From positions 1 through 33,754 of the forward strand of contig JBDTVG010000145.1 in assembly GCA_040007395.1 (NCBI GenBank): a DNA stretch of 33,754 nucleotides. The letters are read 5' to 3'. The translations under genes were made by a program, and so were the position numbers. The stretch comes from DATGFK01 sp040007395. GTDB lineage: Bacteria > Chloroflexota > Anaerolineae > Aggregatilineales > UBA2796. Positions 24,611-32,689 of this stretch are shown here, piece by piece (positions within the stretch are counted from its first letter, which is position 1; every line of letters starts with the position of its first letter). Under the pieces are notes generated by a model. The model saw only the letters and a list, made by a program, of their open reading frames with translations, did no database searches and was not told the origin of the DNA.

Positions 24611-25924
24611 ATGTATAAAGAGCAGCTACTCAGTCGGCTCACGGATCATACCGCCCGTGTGGGCATCGTGGGTTTAGGATACGTTGGATTACCCCTCGCC
24701 GTCGCCTTTGCCGAAGCCGGCTACACCGTGACCGGGTTGGATGTTAGCACCGAAAAAATTGCACTGCTCAACAGTGGACAGAGCTATATCCCCGATATTC
24801 CCACCGCCCAACTCGCGCCGTTGGTCAAATCGGGCAAACTGCGTGGCACGACCTCTTATGATGATCTACGCAGTATTGATGCAGTCAGCATCTGCGTCCC
24901 GACTCCACTGCGTAAAACCAAAGACCCAGATATGTCCTATGTGATCAGCGCCGCCGATGCGATTGCTGAGATCGCTCACGCCGGAATGTTGATTGTATTA
25001 GAAAGCACTACCTATCCCGGCACAACCGATGAAATCCTGATCCCGCGACTAGTGCGAAACGGGCTAACCCCCGGTGAAGATATTTTCGTCGCCTTCTCGC
25101 CGGAGCGCATCGATCCTGCCAACAAGACCTACACTGTACGCAATACACCCAAAGTCATCGGCGGAGTCACGCCGGCTTGTCAGGAAGTGACCCGCCTGTA
25201 CTATGGTGCGATTGTCGAACAAGTCGTTCCGGTGTCGTCACCGATGGCAGCAGAAATGGTCAAGCTGCTGGAAAATACCTTCCGCGCTGTCAATATTGGG
25301 TTGGTCAACGAGATGGCGGTCATGTGCAACCGCCTGAATGTTGATGTATGGGAAGTCATTCAGGCTGCCGCCAGTAAACCGTTTGGCTTCATGCCGTTTT
25401 ATCCCGGCCCCGGCATCGGCGGACACTGCATCCCGATTGATCCGCTGTACCTCAGTTGGAAACTCAAGACGCTCAACTACACCGCCCGCTTCATCGAACT
25501 GGCGAGTGAGATCAACACATCAATGCCGATCTACGTCACGACCAAAGTGGGCGAAGCGCTCAACGATGATGCCAAGGCGATCCGCCGATCAAAGATCGCG
25601 GTACTGGGCGTGGCTTACAAACGCGATGTGGATGATGTACGCGAAAGTCCAGCGCTGGATATTATCCAACTGCTCGAAGAAAAAGGTGCAGAGGTGACGT
25701 ATCACGATCCCTATGTGCCTTCAATTCGGCTGGAACATAACCGCACCATGCAATCCGTTGCCTTAACGCAAGCATGGCTCAATGAGGCTGATTGCGTCGT
25801 CATCGTCACTGATCACACGAAATTTGATTACGGCTGGATCGTCGAACACAGCCGCCTAATCGTCGATACGCGCAATGTGACTGCTCATATCCGGGCTAAT
25901 GGCTCCCGGATTGTCAAGTTGTAG
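24611..25924 (+). CDS. UDP-sugar 6-dehydrogenase, UDP-N-acetylhexosamine type
   Basis: A 437-residue enzyme that oxidises a UDP-hexose, probably UDP-N-acetylglucosamine or -mannosamine, to the uronic acid using two NAD. The N-terminal NAD domain has VGIVGLGYVGLPLAVAFAEA (GxGxxG at about 21-26), then SICVPTPL and ESTTYPGTT. The active-site cysteine is Cys273 in GPGIGGHCIPIDPLYLSWK, and Lys218 and Asn222 stand in EMVKLLENTFR. The C-terminal UDP-binding domain has VLGVAYKRDVDDVRESPALD and YHDPYVP. The phrase GGHCIPIDP separates it from plain UDP-glucose dehydrogenases (usually GGxCxPKD) and favours the WbpA/WecC group. A short AAGG lies just before the ATG. It is the first gene of the polysaccharide operon. 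Confidence 0.88.
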   Translation: MYKEQLLSRLTDHTARVGIVGLGYVGLPLAVAFAEAGYTVTGLDVSTEKIALLNSGQSYIPDIPTAQLAPLVKSGKLRGTTSYDDLRSIDAVSICVPTPLRKTKDPDMSYVISAADAIAEIAHAGMLIVLESTTYPGTTDEILIPRLVRNGLTPGEDIFVAFSPERIDPANKTYTVRNTPKVIGGVTPACQEVTRLYYGAIVEQVVPVSSPMAAEMVKLLENTFRAVNIGLVNEMAVMCNRLNVDVWEVIQAAASKPFGFMPFYPGPGIGGHCIPIDPLYLSWKLKTLNYTARFIELASEINTSMPIYVTTKVGEALNDDAKAIRRSKIAVLGVAYKRDVDDVRESPALDIIQLLEEKGAEVTYHDPYVPSIRLEHNRTMQSVALTQAWLNEADCVVIVTDHTKFDYGWIVEHSRLIVDTRNVTAHIRANGSRIVKL

Positions 25925-25929
25925 GCAGG

Positions 25930-27072
25930 ATGCGTCTGTTCATTGCGTCGGGCATTTTCCATCCTGACTCTGGAGGGCCTGCTACTTATCTGTATCGCTT
26001 GTTGCCAGAACTTCAGGCGCGGGGTCACGAAGTGCGGGCATTGGCTTACGGCAATGCGCCGACTAGCGGTTATCCCTATCCGCTAACTCGTATCCCATTT
26101 AGGCGACTGCCTGTGCGGATGGCACAGTATGCCCAAGCCTATCGTCAAGGGATCGCGTGGGCGGATCTCACTTATCTTAATAGTTTGGGATTGCCGCGTT
26201 CCGGTGATAGTCGCACACGCCGCGTGATGAAAGTCGTCGGCGATTATGCGTGGGAACGCTGCGTCAATCGCGGCTGGATTCCACCTACCGAAGATATTGA
26301 TGGGTTCCAGACGCGCCGCTATAGCCCGTTAGTCGAGTGGTTCAAGGCCAGCCGCAGCCGCGAAGTTCGCACAATGGATCGCGTGATTGTGCCAAGCGAC
26401 TATCTGCGGCGTATGGTTATCGGTTGGGGAGCAGACCCGACTCGCGTTCAGGTGATCTACAATGCGCTGGACGCGGGAGACTATCAGTCTTCAAGGAGTC
26501 GCGCCGAAATTCGCCAGCAGCTTGGTTGGAGTCAAACTGATCACTATCTGGTTACGGCAGCGCGATTAACGGCTTGGAAGGGGGTCGATATGCTGATCGA
26601 TGCGCTGGCGCAGGTGCCGGAGGTACGGCTCATTGTGGCAGGCGATGGCCCTCAGTTTGCAGCCTTGCAGTCACAGGCTGTAGATCGCGGCGTTGCGGAT
26701 CGCATTGAATTTCTGGGCAAAGTCCCTCACGAGAAGTTAGCCCTGTACATGCACGCCGCCGATTATCTGGCGCTCTACTCCGGCTATGAGGGGTTATCAC
26801 ATACAATTTTGGAAGCGCTATATGCCGGAACGCCCGTCATTGCCAGCGCACGCGGCGGCAATCCAGAAATCGTGCGTGATGGTGTAAACGGACTGTTGGT
26901 CAAGCATCCCGATTTAGAAGCATTGATTGCTGCGCTGCGCCAAGCCTTTGAGGGCAACACACAGCCGCGTCTTGCTGCCAACACACGTCAAGGGTTGGAT
27001 CGCTTCGAGTGGTCGGCACTTGTGGAACAGACTACAGCCGCGCTAACCGAGGTTGCCGGATGCACGTCTTGA
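25930..27072 (+). CDS. GT4-type glycosyltransferase 1 of the polysaccharide operon
   Basis: A 380-residue GT-B fold retaining glycosyltransferase. The N-terminal domain begins MRLFIASGIFHPDSGGPATY, with the Gly-rich loop of GT4 enzymes. The C-terminal nucleotide-sugar domain has VTAARLTAWKGVDMLIDALA, IVAGDGPQ, EFLGKVPHEKLALYMHAADY and the EX7E motif in GYEGLSHTILEALYAGTPVI, then GGNPEIVRDGVNGLLV. It is cytoplasmic, transferring a sugar to a lipid-linked chain at the inner face of the membrane. It starts five bases after the dehydrogenase stop and overlaps the next gene by 13 bases. Donor and acceptor are not readable from the sequence. Confidence 0.86.
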   Translation: MRLFIASGIFHPDSGGPATYLYRLLPELQARGHEVRALAYGNAPTSGYPYPLTRIPFRRLPVRMAQYAQAYRQGIAWADLTYLNSLGLPRSGDSRTRRVMKVVGDYAWERCVNRGWIPPTEDIDGFQTRRYSPLVEWFKASRSREVRTMDRVIVPSDYLRRMVIGWGADPTRVQVIYNALDAGDYQSSRSRAEIRQQLGWSQTDHYLVTAARLTAWKGVDMLIDALAQVPEVRLIVAGDGPQFAALQSQAVDRGVADRIEFLGKVPHEKLALYMHAADYLALYSGYEGLSHTILEALYAGTPVIASARGGNPEIVRDGVNGLLVKHPDLEALIAALRQAFEGNTQPRLAANTRQGLDRFEWSALVEQTTAALTEVAGCTS

Positions 27073-28223
27073 TGATCAGTATGGACACCTCGATCCTGAC
27101 GCAGCAGATCGGTAATTCACGGGTACGGCATGAAGCCTACGCCGCACAGGTTGGGCGCGTGAGCGTGGTTATCTGCAACCGACGATCCAGCGATATAGTG
27201 GATTTGGCTAGTAATGAGTTATACGCTTATCCTACGCAATCGCGGAGCTATCTTCATTACCTGTTAGATGGCTATCGGATAGGTTTACGGATTGCCGCCG
27301 AACAGCCAATTGACCTGATCGCGACACAAGATCCCTTCCTGACCGCGCTTATCGGGCTGACGCTGCGCCGCCGTTTGCATGTTCCGCTGATCATGCAGGA
27401 TCATTCGTCGCTAGTTGAGAATCGCTATTTTGCGAGGGAACGACCCCGCCATCGGGCGCTGCAACTGCTGGCCCGTCAGACCTTGCCGCGTGCCGATGCG
27501 GTGCGCGTCGTAAACCACTGTGAGCAAGCGGCCTGTATCCATCTGGGCATTGACGCGGATCGTGTGTGCGTGATTCCGGTTGCGCCGGATATTGGGCGTT
27601 TCTTGGAAGCCATGCCCGAAGCACAATTAGCTGTATGGCGCACGCGACTCAACTTGAGCACTGACAGCCCAGTTGTGCTGTGGGTGGGTCGAGTTGTGCC
27701 AGTTAAAAATATCAGGCTGCTGCTGGAAGCATTCGCCCAACTCCATGCTGAATTACCAGAAGTCCATCTGGTGTTAGCAGGTGCGGTCAGCGAAACCCAT
27801 ATTCTGACACAGGTTGAGTCGCTTGGACTAACCGAAGTTGTCCGTTTGCCCGGTGCCGTTGCCCATGCTGATCTGCCAGTGCTGTATCAGATCGCGACGG
27901 TGTACGCACATTCCAGCAATTATGAGGGCTTTGGACTGGTGTTGACTGAGGCGGCGGCGAGTGGTTTACCTGTCATTAGCACGGCAACCGATGGCGCACG
28001 CGAAATTGTCCACGATGGCGAAACCGGTTTGCTCACTCCGATTGGCGATAGTGTGGCGTTGGCACAAGCCCTTGCTAAGATGCTACGCGATCCGCAGCGT
28101 GGCGCGATGAGCGAAAAGGCACGCCAACACGTCCAACGTGAATTTGACGAGGCACGTTTAATGGCGCAATGGGTCGCTATGTGGCGTGCTGTCGCCACCG
28201 GAGAATCCCCGTGCGTGTCTTGA
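27060..28223 (+). CDS. GT4-type glycosyltransferase 2 of the polysaccharide operon
   Basis: A 387-residue GT-B enzyme. It starts MHVLMISMDTSILTQQIGNS, followed by RVRHEAYAAQVGRVSVVICN. The C-terminal domain shows LWVGRVVPVKNIRLLLEAFA, LVLAGAVSE, VVRLPGAVAHADLPVLYQIA and the EX7E motif in NYEGFGLVLTEAAASGLPVI, then DGAREIVHDGETGLL. Lys in VPVKN and the paired glutamates are kept, so it should be active. The ATG at 27060 lies inside the end of the preceding gene (13-base overlap), with GAGG seven bases before it, and implies translational coupling. Confidence 0.86.
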   Translation: MHVLMISMDTSILTQQIGNSRVRHEAYAAQVGRVSVVICNRRSSDIVDLASNELYAYPTQSRSYLHYLLDGYRIGLRIAAEQPIDLIATQDPFLTALIGLTLRRRLHVPLIMQDHSSLVENRYFARERPRHRALQLLARQTLPRADAVRVVNHCEQAACIHLGIDADRVCVIPVAPDIGRFLEAMPEAQLAVWRTRLNLSTDSPVVLWVGRVVPVKNIRLLLEAFAQLHAELPEVHLVLAGAVSETHILTQVESLGLTEVVRLPGAVAHADLPVLYQIATVYAHSSNYEGFGLVLTEAAASGLPVISTATDGAREIVHDGETGLLTPIGDSVALAQALAKMLRDPQRGAMSEKARQHVQREFDEARLMAQWVAMWRAVATGESPCVS

Positions 28224-29266
28224 TGCTTACCCAGAAGATCGATCCGACTGATCCGCTGTTGGCCTTTACAATGGGTTGGGTTGAAGCGTTGGCAGCACGC
28301 GTTGAGCATCTGCATGTCTTGTGTCTAGAACAACAGCCCGCTATGCTGCCGGACAATGTCACGGTCTGGTCAATGGGTAAAGAGCGCGGCAACAACCGCC
28401 AGCAGGAGATCCGCGCATTCTATCGGGCGTTGAACCGCGTCATGCGTGAAGTCGATGTGGTGTTCTGCCACATGATTCCGCGCTATGCGCTTTTGGCTGC
28501 CCCCTACGCCATAGCGTTTCACAAGCCAATGCTGCTATGGTACGTCCATCGCCATGTGAACGCCGAACTACGATTTGCGATAGCCGCCTGCAAGACCATC
28601 GCAACGGCTGTGCCGGATAGTTTCCCACTGCCTACCAATAAGCTGCGCGTACTCGGTCATGGCATCGACACGACCTACTTTGCGCCCGATCCCACTTGTC
28701 CACGTGAGGAACCGCCCTTGATCATACAAGTAGCCCGTCTCATGCCGATCAAGCGGCAAGACTGTTTGCTACGGTCATTGGCAACAGATAAGCTAAATGG
28801 AGTCAATGTCGCGCTCGTGGGCGACGTGCCACGTGGGCAGGATCGCGGCTATCTTGACGGTTTAAAAGCGCTTGCCGCCGATCTTGGCATTACAAATCGG
28901 GTGCTATTCACTGGCAGTTTGCAGATTGACGCAGTGCGCGATTTGTATCGTAGGGCGAGTGTCGCCGTGAATCTCAGTCCGCCGGGGCTGTTCGATAAGG
29001 CCGCATTGGAAAGTATGCTCACCGGAACGCCAACCGTTGTCAGCAATCCGGCGTTCGATCCGCTGTTGGGCGAGTACACATCGCGCTTACATATTCTCGC
29101 ACCGGAAGATACTGAGAGTCTCGCGGCGGGTCTAGCTGCTTTACTTGAGAGTAACGCCTCAGAACGACAAGCGATGACATACTCTATCCGCGAACGGGTT
29201 ATCGCCGGACACAGCCTCAACGGGTTAATGGATCGGTTGGTGGCGCTTATGGAACTATCACGATGA
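28211..29266 (+). CDS. GT4-type glycosyltransferase 3, weakly conserved active site
   Basis: A 351-residue GT-B enzyme starting with a GTG: VRVLMLTQKIDPTDPLLAFT. GGAGAA eight bases before that GTG fixes the start inside the preceding gene, again a 13-base overlap. The middle carries VLGHGIDTTYFAPDPT and IIQVARLMPIKRQDCLLRSL, standard for GT4. In the EX7E region it reads PPGLFDKAALESMLTGTPTV, where the first glutamate is replaced (Asp in FDKAALES is the nearest), while the second is kept. Activity may be altered. The next gene starts seven bases downstream. Confidence 0.8.
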   Translation: MRVLMLTQKIDPTDPLLAFTMGWVEALAARVEHLHVLCLEQQPAMLPDNVTVWSMGKERGNNRQQEIRAFYRALNRVMREVDVVFCHMIPRYALLAAPYAIAFHKPMLLWYVHRHVNAELRFAIAACKTIATAVPDSFPLPTNKLRVLGHGIDTTYFAPDPTCPREEPPLIIQVARLMPIKRQDCLLRSLATDKLNGVNVALVGDVPRGQDRGYLDGLKALAADLGITNRVLFTGSLQIDAVRDLYRRASVAVNLSPPGLFDKAALESMLTGTPTVVSNPAFDPLLGEYTSRLHILAPEDTESLAAGLAALLESNASERQAMTYSIRERVIAGHSLNGLMDRLVALMELSR

Positions 29267-29273
29267 TAAGTCC

Positions 29274-30449
29274 ATGAAATTTCTATATCTCGCCAATATT
29301 CGACTGCCCACCGAAAAGGCACACGGCTTGCAGATCGCGCAGATGTGTGAAGCGTTTGCCAAATCGGGCGCAGCGGTGACTCTAATCGCGGCGCAACGCA
29401 TCAATACGCCTGAAATGGCAGCGATTAGCGATGTTTGGGCCTACTATGGGGTCGCTCACAATTTCGCGATTCGGCGCATAGCCTGTATAGATCTGTTTCG
29501 GTTTGGCCCACGCTTTAGCAGAATCGCGTTTGCTCTGCAAAGCCTGAGCTATACATTGATGTTGATCCTATCGCTGCTGCGCGATACTGCCGATATTTAT
29601 TACAGTCGCGATATATTGACACTGTTGGCCCTAAGCCTGATCAAACCTCGTTACACGCTGTATTATGAAGCGCATCAGATGATGAAATCGCGGATGGGGA
29701 GTCTGCTGCAAAGGTGGTGCGTCCAGCGCGTTGGCATGGTAGTTGCGGTGACCGCCAAACTCGCCGCCGATCTCAAAGATCGCGGCGCGGTAAATACACT
29801 GGTTGAGCATGATGGCTTCCAGATCGAACGCTTTGCCAATTTGCCGGATCGTCAAGCGGCGCGGGCAAAATTGGGCTTGCCCGCCGATCACTTTATTGTC
29901 GGTTATACGGGTAGATTGCAAACAATGTCGCTCTCCAAAGGCATCGATACTTTGATTGATGCGATTGCGGCTTTGCCCGATCAGGCGATCAGTCTGTGTT
30001 TGGTAGGTGGACCTAAAGAAGTGTCGGATATTCTACGACAACGTTGGATTGCTCACGGCCTGCCCACCGAACGATTTCTGTTTCAGGGGCATGTTGCGCC
30101 GCCTGTCGTGCCGATCTATATGGCGGCATTCGATGTGTGCGCGATGCCCTTGCCGGACTCGGAACACTTCCGCTACTACGCTTCGTCGCTCAAGCTGTTC
30201 GAGTATATGGCGACGGCTGGGACGATCCTCAGCACTAATCTACCCGCCACCGCCGAAGTGCTGCACAACGACGAAACAGCACTGCTTGTCCCTCCGGGGG
30301 ATCTTGCAGCACTGGCAGATGCCCTCAAGCGATTATACGAAGATCCTGCTTTGCGAGATCGCTTAGGTCGGGCAGCACAGCAAGCCGCGCCGCACTATTC
30401 GTGGCAAGCTCGTGCCGAAAGAATTTTGCAAGCGATTCGAATCTGGTGA
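29274..30449 (+). CDS. GT4-type glycosyltransferase 4, stop codon supplied by an inserted element
   Basis: A 391-residue GT-B enzyme. MKFLYLANIRLPTEKAHGLQ opens the acceptor domain; SRDILTLLALSLIKPRYTLY and EAHQMM follow. The donor domain has VGYTGRLQTMSLSKGIDTLI, CLVGGPKE, FLFQGHVAPPVVPIYMAAFD and the motif HFRYYASSLKLFEYMATAGT. The protein looks complete, ending SWQARAERILQAIRIW. The last codons TGG TGA (30444-30449) lie within the left terminal repeat of the element at 30443-31188, so insertion fixed the present C-terminus; a few original residues may have been lost. The ribosome binding site is weak. It is the last gene of the operon as it now stands. Confidence 0.84.
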   Translation: MKFLYLANIRLPTEKAHGLQIAQMCEAFAKSGAAVTLIAAQRINTPEMAAISDVWAYYGVAHNFAIRRIACIDLFRFGPRFSRIAFALQSLSYTLMLILSLLRDTADIYYSRDILTLLALSLIKPRYTLYYEAHQMMKSRMGSLLQRWCVQRVGMVVAVTAKLAADLKDRGAVNTLVEHDGFQIERFANLPDRQAARAKLGLPADHFIVGYTGRLQTMSLSKGIDTLIDAIAALPDQAISLCLVGGPKEVSDILRQRWIAHGLPTERFLFQGHVAPPVVPIYMAAFDVCAMPLPDSEHFRYYASSLKLFEYMATAGTILSTNLPATAEVLHNDETALLVPPGDLAALADALKRLYEDPALRDRLGRAAQQAAPHYSWQARAERILQAIRIW

Positions 30450-30460
30450 TTAGCCACAAG
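30443..30460 (+). repeat. Left terminal inverted repeat
   Basis: Eighteen bases matching the right end at 31171-31188 in reverse complement without mismatch. Its bases 30447-30449 are the TGA stop of the glycosyltransferase. Confidence 0.85.
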
Positions 30461-30559
30461 CACCTTTGGGCCTGGGAAACGGATTGGAGCGAACAAAAGC
30501 AAGGATGGCCTTAGTCGAAAGAAGGGCAGCAATACCAGCAAGTAGAGGGTACAAGCCAG

Positions 30560-31111
30560 CTAAGTCGCAAAGCGTACTAGGGTTTCCTCCCAGAGAACGG
30601 AGCCAGTGCAAGGCTTCCGGTTGCCAAGTTTGGTCAAGAAAGCCGCAGTGGTCAAAACCATCAAAAAGACACGGCGCATGTGGTCGATGGTGTGAACGTG
30701 AAGGGCTTCGACATCCAAGCCAGCTTCTTGGTCAAGGCGGTAGGTATGCTCAATAGCAAAGCGGTCGCGCCAAGTCACAAAAACAGCTTGGGCATGAGCG
30801 GCAATGGCAATCGGACGATTGGTAAACAAGCCGATGTTGCAGTCAATGTCTGCGTCATGAATCGCTAGCAGCCACAGCGGATTGGGTACATCGGGTAAGT
30901 ATAAACGCAGCCAACCTAAAGCGGCTTGGACAGTGCGGGTTTTACGAGCATAGGTAAAGGTAGTTTCTATCTTGAGCCGGGCGGGCAGCGTAGCAATTAA
31001 ATCGCCAACGGTTTCGCGCTCACGGCAGTGGAGCCGTTCATTCCAGACATCCACCAATGCGGATAATCCCTCACTTTGCGTTATCCTTATCACGGTCCTG
31101 CCTTTGAGCAT
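30560..31111 (-). pseudogene. Truncated DDE transposase (IS4-like), C-terminal part
   Basis: A 183-residue frame on the minus strand. It reads TRTVQAALGWLRLYLPDVPN, PLWLLAIHD, IGLFTNRPIAIAAHAQAVFV and then TWRDRFAIEHTYRLDQEAGL and EALHVHTIDHMRRVFLMVLT. The W-R-x-R-x-x-I-E-x-x-(F/Y)-R pattern is the last catalytic block of IS4-type transposases, which carries the acidic residue of the DDE triad. The two aspartates that should precede it are missing. Just upstream a short frame starts at ATG (MKRNHAQRQD, near 31122) and stops after 17 codons; it may be the original start. The gene lies inside the inverted repeats at 30443-31188, so it cannot be an active transposase. Confidence 0.75.
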
Positions 31112-31170
31112 GGTTTCGTTTCATACCTTAACCTTGCCTCATTTGGCGGAACTTCTCAATACCCTTTTCA

Positions 31171-31188
31171 CTTGTGGCTAATCACCAG
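31171..31188 (-). repeat. Right terminal inverted repeat
   Basis: Eighteen bases, exact reverse complement of the left end at 30443-30460. A promoter for the next operon begins 21 bases beyond it. Confidence 0.85.
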
Positions 31189-31208
31189 TAAATAACCTCA
31201 GGGTTTGG

Positions 31209-31237
31209 TTGGATTTAGGGTATTCTGACTATATAGT
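31209..31237 (+). promoter_or_regulatory. Candidate promoter of the SDR-VOC-tautomerase operon
   Basis: TTGGAT at 31209-31214 and TATAGT at 31232-31237 stand 17 bases apart, 69 bases before the SDR start and just outside the inserted element. The -10 is good; the -35 keeps only TTG. Confidence 0.45.
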
Positions 31238-31269
31238 GGCTACGAGAGACGTTTTATGCTGCCACTTTA

Positions 31270-31281
31270 AATAACGTTATT
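31270..31281. promoter_or_regulatory. 12-bp palindrome in the leader of the SDR operon
   Basis: AATAACGTTATT is perfectly symmetric and lies between the candidate promoter and the SDR start, where a bound repressor would block transcription. The GntR-type protein encoded at 32927-33625 is the obvious candidate. A related looser dyad, CGTTA...TAACG, is at 32144-32160 between the SDR and VOC genes. Confidence 0.3.
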
Positions 31282-31305
31282 CAGCGAATAAGGAATTGAT
31301 ACTTT

Positions 31306-32142
31306 ATGACTCCAGTGCCAATTGTGGGTCGCCACACGGGGAAAGTCGCTATCATTACTGGATCGGGGCAAGGTATTGGGCGCGGGTTGGCTGAACACTT
31401 CGCCGCCGAGGGCGCTCATGTCGTCGTAGCAGAATACAATAAAGCCAACGCCGAAACTGTCGCCCACGAGATTTCGAAATTGGGTGTCGAAGCGCTGGCC
31501 TATCCAATAGACATTGGCGACACCGACCAGATCGATAAAATGGTCAAGGACGTTGAGTCGCACTTCGGGCAGATCGATATTCTGGTCAATAACGCCGGAG
31601 TCAATGCGACGATGGCCTTGTTCGATGTGACCCCAGATGTATGGGATTGGCTGCAACGGGTTAACCAGCGGGGAGTGTTCTTTTGTATGCAATCCGTTGC
31701 AAAGTATATGGTGTCGCGTGTCCCCGAAGCTGTCAAGCAAGCAGGTCACGCCGAACGCAGCTATGGTAAGATCGTTAACTTCTCCTCGATTGCCGGACGC
31801 AGCGGGCGACCCTATGCGGCGCACTACTCGGCTTCGAAGTGGGCGGTGATCAGCATTACTCAAAGTGCAGCCCTCTATCTTGCGCCGTACAACATCAATG
31901 TGAACGCTGTCTGTCCGGGGATTGTACCTACGCCAATGTGGAGCGATATTGATCGGGTGCAAGCCGAACGTTTTGGCATGGATCAAGGCCAGTGGTTGCA
32001 AAAGACTATCGATGGGGTTCCCCTCAAGCGGGCGGCGACTCCTGCCGATCTTGCCGCTGCTGTGTCGTTCTTATGTTCTGCGGAGAGCGACTATATCACT
32101 GGACAAACGCTCAATGTCGATGGCGGGATCGAGATGAATTAA
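31306..32142 (+). CDS. Short-chain dehydrogenase/reductase (classical SDR)
   Basis: A 278-residue cytoplasmic NAD(P)-dependent oxidoreductase acting on an alcohol or ketone. The cofactor motif TGSGQGIG is at 18-25; DILVNNAG at 91-98; the catalytic set is Asn120, Ser161 (NFSSIAG), Tyr174 and Lys178 (YSASK). NAVCPGIVPTPMW follows and the end reads ITGQTLNVDGGIEMN, usual for the family. Acidic Glu43 after the second strand (VVAEYNK) favours NAD over NADP. The region YMVSRVPEAVKQAGHAERSY before the active site is longer than in most members. AAGGA about 12 bases before the ATG is the ribosome binding site. It is the first gene of a three-gene operon. Sugar-alcohol dehydrogenases are among the closest by eye; the substrate is not known. 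Confidence 0.87.
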   Translation: MTPVPIVGRHTGKVAIITGSGQGIGRGLAEHFAAEGAHVVVAEYNKANAETVAHEISKLGVEALAYPIDIGDTDQIDKMVKDVESHFGQIDILVNNAGVNATMALFDVTPDVWDWLQRVNQRGVFFCMQSVAKYMVSRVPEAVKQAGHAERSYGKIVNFSSIAGRSGRPYAAHYSASKWAVISITQSAALYLAPYNINVNAVCPGIVPTPMWSDIDRVQAERFGMDQGQWLQKTIDGVPLKRAATPADLAAAVSFLCSAESDYITGQTLNVDGGIEMN

Positions 32143-32196
32143 ACGTTATCATTGGTAACGAACTTGTTCAAACTTTTAATTTGAAAGGATAAAGTT

Positions 32197-32667
32197 GTGG
32201 CTATGCTCGTTTCTTACTGGCACTTTAGTTTTACGGTTGCAGACATTGATCGCTCAGTGGAGTTTTACACCAACGTTATTGGCATGAAGCTCGTCCACTC
32301 ACAGGAGCAGCAAAACGAATATACATCGCGACTGGTGGCCTACGAAAACGCCCACCTCAAGGTCGCGCAGTTGACGATTGAGGGGATGCCACAAATGCGC
32401 TCTGGGCATCTGCTAGAACTCGTACAATATGTCAACCCACTATGCCCGCCGACTGACACAGCAACCTGCCGTCCGGGCAGTGCCCATCTGGCCTTTCAGG
32501 TCGAAGACTGCTGGGCTGAATATGAGCGTATGAAAGGCTTGGGGGTGCGCTTCAAGTCGGAGCCAAACGCCATCACTGCTGGGATCAATAAGGGCGGCGC
32601 GACCTGTTACTTCCTCGACCCGGATGATATTACGCTCGAAATCCTTCAAGCGCCGTCCAACAAGTAG
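32197..32667 (+). CDS. VOC-superfamily metalloenzyme (glyoxalase/dioxygenase fold)
   Basis: A 156-residue protein of two beta-alpha-beta-beta-beta units. Unit one reads YWHFSFTVADIDRSVEFYTN and HLLELVQYV; unit two reads SAHLAFQVEDCWAEYERMKG and CYFLDPDDITLEILQ. Likely metal ligands are His9, the glutamate of LLELVQY, the histidine of SAHLAF and the glutamate of ITLEIL, the H-E-H-E arrangement of methylmalonyl-CoA epimerases, glyoxalases and ring-cleaving relatives. A GTG at 32197 is the likely start, since AAAGGA lies seven bases upstream; an ATG two codons later is possible. It is 54 bases after the SDR and 22 before the tautomerase gene. The reaction is not certain. Confidence 0.83.
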   Translation: MAMLVSYWHFSFTVADIDRSVEFYTNVIGMKLVHSQEQQNEYTSRLVAYENAHLKVAQLTIEGMPQMRSGHLLELVQYVNPLCPPTDTATCRPGSAHLAFQVEDCWAEYERMKGLGVRFKSEPNAITAGINKGGATCYFLDPDDITLEILQAPSNK

Positions 32668-32689
32668 CCCCATAAACAGGTAATTTATT

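Larger units (their letters stand above)
30443..31188. mobile_element. Internally deleted insertion element with 18-bp terminal inverted repeats
   Basis: CTGGTGATTAGCCACAAG at 30443-30460 is the exact reverse complement of CTTGTGGCTAATCACCAG at 31171-31188. Between them lies a 746-base unit (repeats included) holding the C-terminal half of a DDE transposase on the minus strand. An intact element of this type should be about twice as long, so this is a deletion derivative that could move only with a transposase supplied elsewhere. I find no target-site duplication: the left flank ends TTCGAAT and the right begins TAAATAA. Confidence 0.8.

Noticed and set aside
24397..24618. A 73-codon plus-strand frame before the UDP-sugar dehydrogenase
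   Set aside because: It has no ribosome binding site, an odd Cys/His/Phe-rich composition, and overlaps the dehydrogenase start; the spacer more likely holds promoters.
28849..29322. A 157-codon minus-strand frame
   Set aside because: It lies opposite the glycosyltransferase gene 28211-29266, whose frame has a ribosome binding site and family motifs.
30466..30756. A 96-codon plus-strand frame in the inserted element
   Set aside because: It is antisense to the transposase remnant and rich in Arg, Lys and Gly without any pattern.
31267..32001. A 244-codon open frame on the minus strand opposite the SDR gene
   Set aside because: The plus strand encodes a full SDR with all catalytic residues; the minus frame is rich in His, Asn and Pro and shows no family pattern.
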